From positions 1 through 62,141 of the forward strand of contig JAERTF010000148.1 in NCBI GenBank assembly GCA_016845105.1: a DNA stretch of 62,141 bases, written 5' to 3'. The translations under genes and the position numbers were made by a program. The notes under the pieces are model-generated. The model saw nothing but the letters and a program-made list of their open reading frames with translations. It did no database searches and had not been told where the DNA came from. Below are positions 52,675-62,119 of this stretch, piece after piece (the first letter of the stretch is position 1; each line of letters starts with the position of its first letter). Source of the DNA: Bacteroidota bacterium (GTDB taxonomy: Bacteria; Bacteroidota; Bacteroidia; Bacteroidales; F082).

Positions 52675-55086
52675 ATGAGTTCAAGAAAGCTGTTTATATT
52701 AGCTTTACTACTGCTATCAATTGCTAACATTGCAATTTCACAAAACATATTTGTGTATAACCAACAAACTGGTAATCCAATTCCTGATGTTGTTATATTT
52801 AATAAGGATCAATCCTTTTCTGGATTAACCAACAAAGTTGGAATAGTTGATATTAGTAATTTTGGTGAAAATGATATAATTACATTCCAACATCCATCTT
52901 TTAATTCTACATCTTTTAATAAAGAAACAATAGCTAAACTCAAGTTCAAAGTACCACTAAACGAAAAACTGATTAACCTTGACGAGGTAATTGTTTCGGC
53001 CAGTAAATGGGAAACCAAGGCCAATGAAATTCCAAACAAAATAGAGCAGATAAAGCGAAAGGAGATTATTTTTAACAATCCTGCCACATCAGCCGACATG
53101 ATATCCTCAGGTAATCAGGTATATGTACAGAAAAGTCAACTTGGTGGTGGAAGTCCAATGATTAGAGGCTTTGCTGCGAATAAAATACTTTTTGTTGTGG
53201 ATGGCATTCGAATGAATAATGCCATTTATAGAAGTGGCAACCTACATAATGTTCTTCAAGCCGATGTCAATAGTGTTGAAAATGCAGAAATTATATTCGG
53301 ACCTGGTACAAATATCTATGGAAGTGATGCACTTGGTGGTGTAATTGATTTTCATACACTCAAACCAAAATTTTCTGAGAGCAAAAAGTTTGTTGGGTCC
53401 GGAAATGCACTGGCACGCATAGCCTCGGCAGATTTTGAAAGAACATTGAGTGCCAATGTAAATATTGCCAATAACAGGTGGGCATTTATGACCAATATAT
53501 CATATAGTAAGTTTGATGACCTACGAATGGGCAGTATGCACAACGATTATAACCTCAGACACCAATATGTAGATATAATTGACGGAGTTGATACCATAAT
53601 GGATAATTCCAACCCTGAAATTCAGAAATATTCTGGGTTTAGTCAAATAAGTTTCTTAACAAAAATTGCCCATCAGTACAGCAAAAACGTAGATTGGGAA
53701 TATGGCCTTTACCTTACAAATTCTAGCTCAGTACCAAGGTACGACCGCCTATTGCAGTATAAGGATGATGAGTTAAAATATGCCGTTTGGAATTATGAAC
53801 CCCAACAATGGCTAATGAACCGACTAGCCATTAATATCCACAATAATGCATCATGGTATGACAACGCTGTTTTTACATTTGGATATCAAAATGTTAAAGA
53901 GGGAAGAAACGACAGGAAATACAAGAGCGACTGGCTGCGTAAAAGAAATGAACAAGTTAATATATTTTCACTCAATGCTGATTTCGATAAAACTATGATA
54001 AATGGCAATTTCATTTATTATGGAATTGAACTTGTATACAATGATGTTCAATCAAAAGGGATTGAAGAAAATACCGTAACTAATGTTTCCAATCCAATCT
54101 CAAGTAGATATCCTGATGGTGGAACAGGTTTCTTTCAATCGGGAGTATACCTTAGTTATAAGAGAAATCTAACAAAACTACCCCTGACATTTTTGGCAGG
54201 TGCCCGATATTCGTTTGTAAGTTTAAACTCTGCATTTAATGATACAACATTCTACCAATTGCCATATAATTCCATAAAAATAAACAATGGAGCATTAACA
54301 GGTAGCATTGGTTTGGTATACCACCCAGGTGAATGGCAATACAATATAAATTTGTCCTCAGGATTTAGAGCTCCAAATCTTGATGATGTAGCAAAAATAT
54401 TTGACTCAGAACCTGGAAATGTGGTAGTCCCAAACGACAACCTTAAACCAGAGTATCTCTATAATCTGGACATTGGATTAATAAGAAGAATTGATGATGT
54501 GGCTAAAATTGAGTTTTCAGCATTTTACTCATACCTAATTGATGCTATGGTTAGAAGAGATTTTACATTAAATGGAAAAGATTCCATTTATTATGATGGC
54601 GAACTTAGTAAAGTGCAAGCAATTGTGAACACAGGAAGTGCTACCATTTATGGTGCAAGCTTGATATTTGATATTAAGCTATTTAATAACCTGGCATTTA
54701 ACAATGTGATCACAATAATAAAAGGGGAAGATAACACAGGCGATCCACTCAGACATGCTCCTCCCCTGTATGGAACTACAAACATTACTCTAGAAAAAGG
54801 GAAATTAAAGATGCTGCTAGGTATTAATTATAATGCAGAAATTAGTTATAATAACCTGGCTGCAAGTGAACGTGATAAGGCATATTTGTATGCTACCGAC
54901 TCAAATGGGAATCCTTACTCACCTGGTTGGTGGACATTAAACTTTAAAGGTAGTTATGCATTTAGCCCAAAATTCTTTACAACCTTTGGGATAGATAATA
55001 TTATGGATTACAGGTATAGAACCTATTCTTCGGGTATTACTGCACCGGGAAGGAATTTCAATATTGCTTTCAGATATGCTTTTTAA
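52675..55086 (+). CDS. TonB-dependent outer-membrane receptor
   Basis: An 803-residue receptor. A signal peptide ends in AIS-Q near residue 23. A short carboxypeptidase-regulatory-like domain follows (about 24-100, TGNPIPDVVIFNKDQSFSGL), then the plug (about 105-230) and a 22-strand barrel ending in FRYAF, with the C-terminal Phe needed for BAM insertion. The plug stretch QLGGGSPMIRGFAANKILFV and VVDGIRMNNAIYRSGNLHN closely resembles the heme/hemoglobin receptor subfamily (HmuR-like), which suggests iron or heme uptake. The stop codon overlaps the convergent Rrf2 gene by 4 nt. No TonB or heme transporter is seen nearby. Confidence 0.9.
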   Translation: MSSRKLFILALLLLSIANIAISQNIFVYNQQTGNPIPDVVIFNKDQSFSGLTNKVGIVDISNFGENDIITFQHPSFNSTSFNKETIAKLKFKVPLNEKLINLDEVIVSASKWETKANEIPNKIEQIKRKEIIFNNPATSADMISSGNQVYVQKSQLGGGSPMIRGFAANKILFVVDGIRMNNAIYRSGNLHNVLQADVNSVENAEIIFGPGTNIYGSDALGGVIDFHTLKPKFSESKKFVGSGNALARIASADFERTLSANVNIANNRWAFMTNISYSKFDDLRMGSMHNDYNLRHQYVDIIDGVDTIMDNSNPEIQKYSGFSQISFLTKIAHQYSKNVDWEYGLYLTNSSSVPRYDRLLQYKDDELKYAVWNYEPQQWLMNRLAINIHNNASWYDNAVFTFGYQNVKEGRNDRKYKSDWLRKRNEQVNIFSLNADFDKTMINGNFIYYGIELVYNDVQSKGIEENTVTNVSNPISSRYPDGGTGFFQSGVYLSYKRNLTKLPLTFLAGARYSFVSLNSAFNDTTFYQLPYNSIKINNGALTGSIGLVYHPGEWQYNINLSSGFRAPNLDDVAKIFDSEPGNVVVPNDNLKPEYLYNLDIGLIRRIDDVAKIEFSAFYSYLIDAMVRRDFTLNGKDSIYYDGELSKVQAIVNTGSATIYGASLIFDIKLFNNLAFNNVITIIKGEDNTGDPLRHAPPLYGTTNITLEKGKLKMLLGINYNAEISYNNLAASERDKAYLYATDSNGNPYSPGWWTLNFKGSYAFSPKFFTTFGIDNIMDYRYRTYSSGITAPGRNFNIAFRYAF

Positions 55087-55499
55087 AGTGATTCCTTTTC
55101 TAAATAATCTTCAAGTGTGCGCGAATCTAAATAATCCTTAAAGTTTTTCGTCATTTCCATCGTAAGATCATCAAATACACAATTCCCAAATGGGCATGTT
55201 GGTTTATTAAGTGGACACCTGGAAACAACTATTCTACCTTCAATTGATTCATATATTTGAAGTAATGTTATATCCTCCGGTTTATCAACCAAAAAAAAGC
55301 CTCCTGATGGGCCACGCGTTGAACTAAGAAACCCATCTTTTACAAGTTTTTGAAGCACTTTAGCAATGTGAAATTTAGAGCTGCCAGTTGCATTAGCAAT
55401 GTAATTTACGTTTACTTGCTTACCTTTGTTTTTGGCAATAATTACAGTACTATGCAATGCTATTGTAACAGCTTCAGATATATTTACAATTTTCGCCAT
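55083..55499 (-). CDS. Rrf2-family transcriptional regulator with three cysteines
   Basis: A 138-residue winged-helix regulator of the Rrf2 family, starting at ATG 55497-55499 (MAKIVNISEAVTIALHSTVI); the TTG at 55526 adds nine residues and is unlikely. The recognition helix lies around 33-57 (YIANATGSSKFHIAKVLQKL) and the wing is RGPSGGFFLV. Cys95, Cys102 and Cys107 (SRCPLNKPTCPFGNC) are in the positions that bind a Fe-S cluster in IscR or NsrR, so it probably senses iron-sulfur status, oxygen or nitric oxide. It is convergent with the TonB receptor, and its own promoter lies at 55524-55555. Confidence 0.9.
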   Translation of the reverse strand: MAKIVNISEAVTIALHSTVIIAKNKGKQVNVNYIANATGSSKFHIAKVLQKLVKDGFLSSTRGPSGGFFLVDKPEDITLLQIYESIEGRIVVSRCPLNKPTCPFGNCVFDDLTMEMTKNFKDYLDSRTLEDYLEKESL

Positions 55500-55523
55500 T
55501 TGCCTATCTAAGTATTTATTTGC

Positions 55524-55555
55524 CAAAATTACTTATTTAATTCATATAGCTCAAA
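55524..55555 (-). promoter_or_regulatory. Promoter for the Rrf2 gene (TTTG-N20-TAATTTTG)
   Basis: Minus-strand TTTG (55552-55555) and TAATTTTG (55524-55531) are 20 nt apart. The predicted leader to the ATG at 55499 is about 18 nt, which supports that start over the upstream TTG. Confidence 0.6.
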
Positions 55556-55610
55556 TATTATTGAAATAACCCAATATACTGAACCTTATATTTCATATGA
55601 ATATTTATAT

Positions 55611-55618
55611 TATATTTG
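55611..55618 (+). promoter_or_regulatory. Putative -7 element for the gad operon
   Basis: TATATTTG matches the consensus, with the start site expected near 55625 and ATG 55642 downstream. It lies after the in-frame ATG at 55597, which supports 55642 as the start. No -33 TTG is found. Confidence 0.45.
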
Positions 55619-55641
55619 AGATTCCCAAATCAAAAAATAAG

Positions 55642-57171
55642 ATGAAGTTTACCAACTTATATATGTCTTTGTTTTTGTGTTCCTCCCTATTGATAATTTC
55701 ATCGTGTTTACCTGAGAAAACAAACTCAAATTCCATTTCAATCACATCGCCACGATTAACAAATAATCCATCATATGATGTTATTTGCACTGTTGATCGA
55801 CCATTACTAACTTTCTATAATTCATCTGGTGGCGTTGGTAATTTAGTATATACCATTCAGGTCGCTAATGATAAAAACTTTAACGATATTATTATTGAAT
55901 ACAAAGGCGTTAAGCAGGATACCAAATATATTACATCCAAATTAATAGAAGAGAATGACAAATTACCATCCGATAAACAGTATTATTATTGGCGAGTAAA
56001 GGCAGTGGATCAAAACAATAACAAAAGCGCGTGGGCTACGTCAAGATATTATCTTGATACTACTTCAGACGATCGTTTTATGAATCTCACCCGTGAAGAA
56101 GTTAAAACTGTTACCGTTTCTGATGGAGCTAACTCAAAAAATATTATTGATATTACCGACATTGGAAACACTACACATTGGGAGCCTCCTCCTCCTGGTA
56201 ATAACCAAAGCTGGGTAGAATTTGAATTTGAAGAACAAATTGAACTAAGTAGAATTTGGATGCTTAGCAACCCAGTGGGTAAAGAAGGATGGCTAATCGA
56301 CTTTTATTGGATGAGTAGCGTTGATGGAAATAATTGGTCAAAAATTGAAGGAGCTCACAAGGAAAACAATGATACTTTCCGCAATATAATAGATTTTAAT
56401 CCGGTAGAAGCACGGTTTATTAAACTAATTATTAACGATTTTTATGGTTATGCTCCACAACTATTTACAACAATTTTTTATTCAAAAGGTGCACCACCTA
56501 CACCAAATACACCAAACAATGATTACGTGCTTATTATTGGAGATCAATTAGATGGTTTTACTTTTACAAATCTTGCTGACCATATAGAAGGTTTGGACCT
56601 AGATCTAGAAACTATTACTGTTCCTCACTATGAAATTTCACTTGAAATACTAAAATCATTATCACCTCAACCAATAGCAATAGTTTTTAGTGGCAATAAT
56701 GCGAATTACCCAAATCTACCTATGTATGAATTTAATGGCGGGTTTGAAATTGTAAGAAACAGTAATATACCTATACTTGGGATATGTGCTGGCCATCAAC
56801 TGGAAGTAATGGCATTTGGATATACATATGCACATAGTACAGGATGGTTTGATAATACTATTCTAGATATAGAAACTAGAAAAGACCCTGATTCAATTTG
56901 GATTGTAAAGGAGTCGCCAGTTTTTAATAATATCCCGAACCCATTTTTTGGAGTTGAAATTCATAGTTGGGCAACAGCTGAGAAAGTATTTCCAATTATC
57001 GGATTCGAGTTATTGGCAAGATCAACATATGTACAAACCCAAAAAATTAAGAACCGAATGGTTTATGGTGAGCAATTTCATGCTGAGATTGAATTAAAAG
57101 CCAATCAGGCAACTCCAATGATTTACAACTTTCTGACAATGGCTTTAGAAAATAATAGTTATAACAAATAA
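55642..57171 (+). CDS. Lipoprotein with Fn3-like, F5/8-C-like and class I glutamine amidotransferase domains
   Basis: A 509-residue predicted lipoprotein. From ATG 55642 the signal peptide MKFTNLYMSLFLCSSLLIIS leads to lipobox Cys22. Residues about 30-140 look Fn3-like (YYYWRVKAVDQNNNKSAW). Residues 145-285 look like a discoidin/F5-8C sugar-binding domain (WVEFEFEEQIELSRIWML; ARFIKLIINDFYG). Residues 295-500 are a class I amidotransferase with nucleophile Cys382 (LGICAGHQLEVMA), His480 and Glu482 (YGEQFHAEIE), a complete triad. Class I GATases normally serve cytoplasmic synthases, so an exported one is unusual. It precedes the gadC-like gene by 14 nt, which suggests it releases glutamate or ammonia from glutamine or gamma-glutamyl compounds outside the cytoplasm. 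Confidence 0.82.
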   Translation: MKFTNLYMSLFLCSSLLIISSCLPEKTNSNSISITSPRLTNNPSYDVICTVDRPLLTFYNSSGGVGNLVYTIQVANDKNFNDIIIEYKGVKQDTKYITSKLIEENDKLPSDKQYYYWRVKAVDQNNNKSAWATSRYYLDTTSDDRFMNLTREEVKTVTVSDGANSKNIIDITDIGNTTHWEPPPPGNNQSWVEFEFEEQIELSRIWMLSNPVGKEGWLIDFYWMSSVDGNNWSKIEGAHKENNDTFRNIIDFNPVEARFIKLIINDFYGYAPQLFTTIFYSKGAPPTPNTPNNDYVLIIGDQLDGFTFTNLADHIEGLDLDLETITVPHYEISLEILKSLSPQPIAIVFSGNNANYPNLPMYEFNGGFEIVRNSNIPILGICAGHQLEVMAFGYTYAHSTGWFDNTILDIETRKDPDSIWIVKESPVFNNIPNPFFGVEIHSWATAEKVFPIIGFELLARSTYVQTQKIKNRMVYGEQFHAEIELKANQATPMIYNFLTMALENNSYNK

Positions 57172-57185
57172 CCAACACAACGTTT

Positions 57186-58601
57186 ATGGCACAGAATTCT
57201 ACTACAAAAAAAATGATAACCACTGGAGGCTTCATTGCACTAAGTGGTTCAATGGTAGCAACAGTTTATGGATATCCGGCTTTTGCATCATCAGGATTCG
57301 CATTGGTATTTTACCTGTTACTGGCGGGTATTTTCTTCTTTCTACCAACTGCATTAATTTCAGCCGAAATGGCAACCGGTGATGGTTGGCAAGACGGAGG
57401 TGTATACAAATGGGTTGGTACGGCTTTTGGTCCCCGGTGGGGATTTGCTGCAATTTTCTTCCAGTGGTTTCAAATAACAATTGGTTTTATCACTATGTTA
57501 TATTTTATAACAGGTGCATTATCATACCTTATTGGCGAACCAATAATTAATGAAAATCAATTGTATAAATTCTTAGTTGTAATGGCTCTTTTTTGGATCG
57601 TTACTTATCTAAACTTAAAAGGAGCCGGATTCATCAGCAAAATAACGAAGATATCCTTTACAGCAGGTATAATACTACCTGCCCTATTGCTAATTGTAAT
57701 GGCTATTATTTATACAATAGATGGGAATAAGATTGAAGTAGTTATGAATTGGGATACTTTTTTACCTGATTTTACTAAAATAAAAACAATAGTAATATTA
57801 GTTGCCTTCATGCTATCATACCTTGGTATCGAAGCATCAGCAGTACATGTTAATGAACTGGACAATGCAAAGAAAAACTACCCAATAGCAATTATGGTTC
57901 TCGCCTTTGGAGCAATTGTAATGAATATTTTTGGAGCACTAAGCGTTGGTTTCGTTGTTCCCATCGATAAAATCGAATTGAATGTAGGCATAATGCAAGC
58001 CTTTGAACATTACTTAAACCTGTATCACTTAAAATGGCTACTACCAGTTACAGCATTTTTATTAGCATTGGGGGCATTTGGTGAAGTTGCAGCGTGGGTA
58101 AGTGGCCCAATTAAAGGGCTTCAAAATACAGCCGAAGATGGATTATTACCGGCACGGTTTAAAAAACTTAATAAAAATGGCATATCTGTAAGTTTGGTTG
58201 TTGCCCAGGGAATAATAGTAAGTATTTGGGCTGCCCTATTAACATTTGGGGGAACAGGTGGTAACTTATCATTCCTACTAGCTATGGCATTAACCGTTGT
58301 ATCATATTTAACCATGTATATCTTACTTTATTTTACTTATTTCCGACTTAAAAGCAAGTATGGAGATGTACCGAGGGCTTACCTTGTACCAGGTGGTAGC
58401 TTTGGAAGGTTTGTTATACCAGTATTGGGATTGTTAATGAGTGTTGGGGCATTTATAATAGCATTCTTTCCACCCTCATCCATAAAAGAAACGGAAATAT
58501 ATTCGTATGAAACAATATTAATTATTGGCTTTGTGGTAATATTCTTTTTACCCCATATAATATATCACTTCAGACCAAATAAAAAGAAAATTTCTAACTA
58601 G
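57186..58601 (+). CDS. Amino-acid antiporter, GadC-like (APC family)
   Basis: A 471-residue APC-superfamily transporter with about 12 helices. It opens [20 protein letters not shown] and contains [20 protein letters not shown], the antiporter half-helix region, and [20 protein letters not shown], typical of glutamate:GABA-type exchangers. It lacks the long C-terminal plug of E. coli GadC; the C-terminus is short and basic ([10 protein letters not shown]), so pH gating may differ. It lies 25 nt before gadB and 14 nt after the amidotransferase lipoprotein gene, so it probably exchanges external glutamate (or glutamine) for internal GABA. Confidence 0.85.
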   Translation: MAQNSTTKKMITTGGFIALSGSMVATVYGYPAFASSGFALVFYLLLAGIFFFLPTALISAEMATGDGWQDGGVYKWVGTAFGPRWGFAAIFFQWFQITIGFITMLYFITGALSYLIGEPIINENQLYKFLVVMALFWIVTYLNLKGAGFISKITKISFTAGIILPALLLIVMAIIYTIDGNKIEVVMNWDTFLPDFTKIKTIVILVAFMLSYLGIEASAVHVNELDNAKKNYPIAIMVLAFGAIVMNIFGALSVGFVVPIDKIELNVGIMQAFEHYLNLYHLKWLLPVTAFLLALGAFGEVAAWVSGPIKGLQNTAEDGLLPARFKKLNKNGISVSLVVAQGIIVSIWAALLTFGGTGGNLSFLLAMALTVVSYLTMYILLYFTYFRLKSKYGDVPRAYLVPGGSFGRFVIPVLGLLMSVGAFIIAFFPPSSIKETEIYSYETILIIGFVVIFFLPHIIYHFRPNKKKISN

Positions 58602-58626
58602 TAACAATAAACCAAAAAATATAGCT

Positions 58627-60018
58627 ATGGCAATACACAAAAAAAATACAATCGAAGAAGATCTACTGGATGATGTTTTCGCATCAGAAGACTTATCAAA
58701 AAAGCTCCCCAAGTATAAATTTCCAAGTGAAGAACAAGATCCATCTCATGCCTACCAAGTTGTACATGATGAATTGATGCTTGATGGAAATTCGCGTCAA
58801 AATCTTGCTACTTTTTGCTCCACATGGGTTGATGAAGAGGTTCATAAATTAATGGATGAATCACTTGACAAAAACATGATCGACAAAGATGAATATCCAC
58901 AAACTGCAGAAATTGAAAGCAGATGCGTACATATGCTTGCCGATTTATGGAACTCCCCGGATGCAGCTAATACTACAGGATGTTCAACAACCGGATCAAG
59001 TGAGGCAGCTATGCTTGGAGGTATGGCAATGAAATGGCGGTGGCGTGAAAAAATGCGGAAAGCAGGAAAACCTGTTGATAAACCAAATATGATTTGCGGA
59101 CCTGTACAAATTTGTTGGCATAAGTTTGCACGTTATTGGGATATCGAACTCAGAGAAGTTCCCATGGATAAAGGCAGATTAATACTTAACGCTGAAGAAG
59201 TTATAAAAAGATGTGATGAAAATACCATAGGAGTGGTTCCAACATTGGGAGTCACCTATTCTGGACAATATGAGCCTGTTAAGGAAATTTCCGATGCTCT
59301 CGATAAATTTGAAGCTGACAAAGGGATTGATATACCTATTCATGTGGATGGTGCCAGTGGCGGTTTTTTAGCTCCATTTATCGATCCTGATCTATTGTGG
59401 GATTTTCGACTACCTCGTGTTAAATCGATTAATACTTCCGGTCATAAATTTGGCCTTTCACCACTTGGAGTAGGTTGGTGTATATGGAGAGATGCTGATG
59501 ACTTACCAGAAGATCTTGTATTCAAAGTGAACTACCTTGGTGGTGAAATGGATACTTTTGCATTGAATTTCTCACGTCCCGCCGGACAAATTATAGCACA
59601 ATACTATAACTTTTTGCGTCTTGGTAGAGAGGGATATACAAGAATCCAACAAGCATGCTATGATACTGCGGTATACATTGGCAAAGAAATAGATAAGCTT
59701 GGTCCTTTTAAGGTTGTATATGATGGGAAAGGTGGAATTCCTGCATTGCTATGGCAGATGAAAGAAGGAGAAGATCCGGGATTTAACCTATTCGATCTTT
59801 CCGATAGACTCAGAACAAGAGGGTGGCAAGCTCCTGCATATTCACTACCTGATAATTTAACTGATGTGGTTGTTATGAGAGTTCTTGTGCGTCATGGAGT
59901 TAGCCGTGACTTGGGAGATCTATTCGTTGCTGATGTAGTTCGAAGTTTAGAATACTTTAAGAAACACCGTATTACAACCCCATTAGATGAAAAAGAGGCA
60001 GGTGGTTTTCATCATTAA
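58627..60018 (+). CDS. gadB: Glutamate decarboxylase
   Basis: A 463-residue PLP enzyme converting glutamate to GABA and CO2 and consuming a proton, the core of acid resistance. The PLP lysine is Lys274 in [27 protein letters not shown] supplies the PLP aspartate, and [15 protein letters not shown] binds substrate. Length matches E. coli GadB (466). The C-terminus ends GGFHH; in E. coli a C-terminal His closes the active site at neutral pH, so similar pH control is possible. It is the last gene of the gad operon, ended by a terminator at 60044-60087. Confidence 0.95.
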   Translation: MAIHKKNTIEEDLLDDVFASEDLSKKLPKYKFPSEEQDPSHAYQVVHDELMLDGNSRQNLATFCSTWVDEEVHKLMDESLDKNMIDKDEYPQTAEIESRCVHMLADLWNSPDAANTTGCSTTGSSEAAMLGGMAMKWRWREKMRKAGKPVDKPNMICGPVQICWHKFARYWDIELREVPMDKGRLILNAEEVIKRCDENTIGVVPTLGVTYSGQYEPVKEISDALDKFEADKGIDIPIHVDGASGGFLAPFIDPDLLWDFRLPRVKSINTSGHKFGLSPLGVGWCIWRDADDLPEDLVFKVNYLGGEMDTFALNFSRPAGQIIAQYYNFLRLGREGYTRIQQACYDTAVYIGKEIDKLGPFKVVYDGKGGIPALLWQMKEGEDPGFNLFDLSDRLRTRGWQAPAYSLPDNLTDVVVMRVLVRHGVSRDLGDLFVADVVRSLEYFKKHRITTPLDEKEAGGFHH

Positions 60019-60043
60019 TATATTAATACCATTTAGGTAATAC

Positions 60044-60087
60044 TAAGTCTCGCTCAGCACATAATAGCCAGCGAGACTTATTTTTTT
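60044..60087 (+). terminator. Intrinsic terminator after gadB
   Basis: TAAGTCTCGCT (60044-60054) and AGCGAGACTTA (60070-60080) form a perfect 11-bp stem with a 15-nt loop, followed by seven T residues. Confidence 0.92.
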
Positions 60088-60132
60088 ATATGCCTTCAAT
60101 TTCATTATAAAACTTTCTCATAAATTTTATAA

Positions 60133-60140
60133 TATTTTTG
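60133..60140 (+). promoter_or_regulatory. Putative -7 element for the DUF3089 gene
   Basis: TATTTTTG followed by T matches the consensus, 45 nt before ATG 60186. The -33 element is not seen. Confidence 0.4.
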
Positions 60141-60185
60141 TACCATGAAAGTTGATAATTCCAGAACTAAAACTTCAAAAATATT

Positions 60186-61169
60186 ATGTTGTTAAGAGTA
60201 GCGTTTATTCTTTCCCTATCACTTATACTAGGAAATGATAGTCAATTAATCAGTCAGCCTAATACAGACTCACAAATAAAAATCACTGATTATTCAGATG
60301 CAAAAAACTGGTCAATATTATCATCGGATATCACCCATAAAATTGATGTATTTTTTGTACATCCAACAACATACGGTGCTCCATCAAATGGTAAATATAC
60401 AGCCAGTATTACCAATAAAGAACTAAATGAATTTACTGATTCACATGCCATTGGCAGAATGACTTCTGTTTTTGCTGCAAACTGTAATATTTTTGCTCCA
60501 AGATACCAACAAATAAATATGGAAGTATTATCAATGTCTGAAAAGGATCAGAATCATTATTTAACTATACCCATAAATGATATTAGAACAGCACTAGTAT
60601 ATTATTTGCAGCATCTGAATAATGGACGTCCCTTTATTCTAGCATCTCATAGTCAGGGTTCAGATGTATTACAGAAAATACTAATTGAAAATCCTGATAT
60701 CATTGATAGAAACAAGTTGGTGGCAGCCTATATGCCTGGTTGGACATTTACTGATGAAATACTCAAGCAAATTAAGATTCCTCTGTCAACCTCAAATAAT
60801 CAAACTGGTGGTGTAGTTGTATGGAATACCATTGAAAAAAATGGAAGTTCTCCAACACTCTTGCAAGGCGCTAAATGCGTTAACCCTCTAACATGGACAA
60901 CAGATACTATTGAATACCCCAGTTCATATAATTTGGGAGCTAATATACTTGATAAGAAAGATAATGTAATCGAAATTAACAATTTCACTTCGGCCAAAAT
61001 AAACAGTTATGGTGGTCTGGAAATACCAGTCCCAGAACCATCAATTGCTAACAAACTAGATATGTCGATGGGGCCAGGTATATATCATAAATACGATTAC
61101 GATTTCTTCTATAATAATATTATTGAAAATGTTGCCGATAGGTGTAATGAATATTTAAAAACACATTAA
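60186..61169 (+). CDS. DUF3089 alpha/beta-hydrolase, exported
   Basis: A 327-residue protein with a probable signal peptide (MLLRVAFILSLSLILGNDSQ). The DUF3089 fold is recognisable by VFFVHPTTYGAPSNGKYTAS, NCNIFAPRYQQ and the nucleophile elbow ASHSQGSD with Ser156. The late MGPGIYHKYDYDFFYNNI supplies the likely catalytic His. DUF3089 proteins are lipase/esterase-like, and the substrate is unknown. It is expressed from its own promoter region after the gad terminator. A 16-codon open frame at 60145-60195 overlaps its start. Confidence 0.82.
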   Translation: MLLRVAFILSLSLILGNDSQLISQPNTDSQIKITDYSDAKNWSILSSDITHKIDVFFVHPTTYGAPSNGKYTASITNKELNEFTDSHAIGRMTSVFAANCNIFAPRYQQINMEVLSMSEKDQNHYLTIPINDIRTALVYYLQHLNNGRPFILASHSQGSDVLQKILIENPDIIDRNKLVAAYMPGWTFTDEILKQIKIPLSTSNNQTGGVVVWNTIEKNGSSPTLLQGAKCVNPLTWTTDTIEYPSSYNLGANILDKKDNVIEINNFTSAKINSYGGLEIPVPEPSIANKLDMSMGPGIYHKYDYDFFYNNIIENVADRCNEYLKTH

Positions 61170-61211
61170 TAACTATAATAACTAATTTTGTCATAAAGAA
61201 ACATGTAGTAT

Positions 61212-61979
61212 ATGGAACTAAAAATAATATCGTGGAACGTTAATGGGATTAGAGCACTTCAAAAAAAAGGGTTAAATGAAATAGTTGACAACCTTAATAC
61301 TGACATATTATGCCTGCAGGAAACAAAGGCGCAAGATGATCAGGTGAGAGAAGTTTTATTCGATTCAGGATTCCACTTTACAAGTAATTCTGCAGTACGA
61401 AAAGGTTACTCAGGCACTGCTATTTTAAGTAAAAATGAGCCAATTCAAACAACCCCTGATATCGGACTTGATAATCACGATCAGGAAGGTAGAGTATTAA
61501 CAGCAGAATATGAACATTTTTATTTGGTTAATGTTTATGTGCCAAATTCAGGTTCAGAGTTAGTGCGATTGGAATACAGAAAACAATGGGATGCGGATTT
61601 TCTTTCATTTCTAAAGGCACTTGAGGAAAAAAAACCTGTAATTCTATGCGGTGACTTAAATGTTGCGCATCAACCAATCGACTTGGCAAACCCAAAAAAC
61701 AACTATAACAAAACTGCCGGATATACTCAGGTTGAAATTGATGGACTGGATAATTATATTGCCAATGGGTTTGTAGATACATTCAGGATGAAATATCCAA
61801 CTAAAATAGCTTATAGCTGGTGGAGCTATCGCTTTAATGCTAGAGCCAGAAACATTGGATGGAGGATTGATTACTTTTTAGTTAGTGAAAGCATAGTTAA
61901 AAATGTAACTGAAGCTTTTATTCTACCAGATGTTGTTGGTTCCGACCACTGTCCGGTAGGTATAAAGATTAAATTCTAG
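61212..61979 (+). CDS. xth: Exodeoxyribonuclease III
   Basis: A 255-residue AP endonuclease/3'-5' exonuclease of the Xth family for base-excision repair. The catalytic Glu is in CLQETKAQ, the Asn/Asp pair in GDLNVAHQPIDLANP, and the final Asp-His in GSDHCPVGI; the opening ELKIISWNVNGIRALQKKG is diagnostic. HTFRMKYPTKIAYSWWSY-like residues 190-207 form the substrate loop. Length (255) matches ExoA-type enzymes. It lies 42 nt after the DUF3089 gene on the same strand. Confidence 0.96.
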   Translation: MELKIISWNVNGIRALQKKGLNEIVDNLNTDILCLQETKAQDDQVREVLFDSGFHFTSNSAVRKGYSGTAILSKNEPIQTTPDIGLDNHDQEGRVLTAEYEHFYLVNVYVPNSGSELVRLEYRKQWDADFLSFLKALEEKKPVILCGDLNVAHQPIDLANPKNNYNKTAGYTQVEIDGLDNYIANGFVDTFRMKYPTKIAYSWWSYRFNARARNIGWRIDYFLVSESIVKNVTEAFILPDVVGSDHCPVGIKIKF

Positions 61980-62009
61980 GCCTCGCATTTATTTAGAATC
62001 ATTTTTAAT

Positions 62010-62017
62010 TACCTTTG
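62010..62017 (+). promoter_or_regulatory. Putative -7 element for the gene at the right edge
   Basis: TACCTTTG followed by C matches the consensus and lies 110 nt before the ATG at 62120. A possible long leader pairing (CCCGGAAAC near 62035 with GTTTTCCTGGG near 62090) follows. Confidence 0.45.
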
Positions 62018-62119
62018 CAAATTAGCAAATCCAACCCGGAAACAGTAATCTTTTATTGTTGATAATTAGCATTATCAGATACGTTTTCCTGGGAAAAAAT
62101 AGTTTTTTAATAAAACAAT

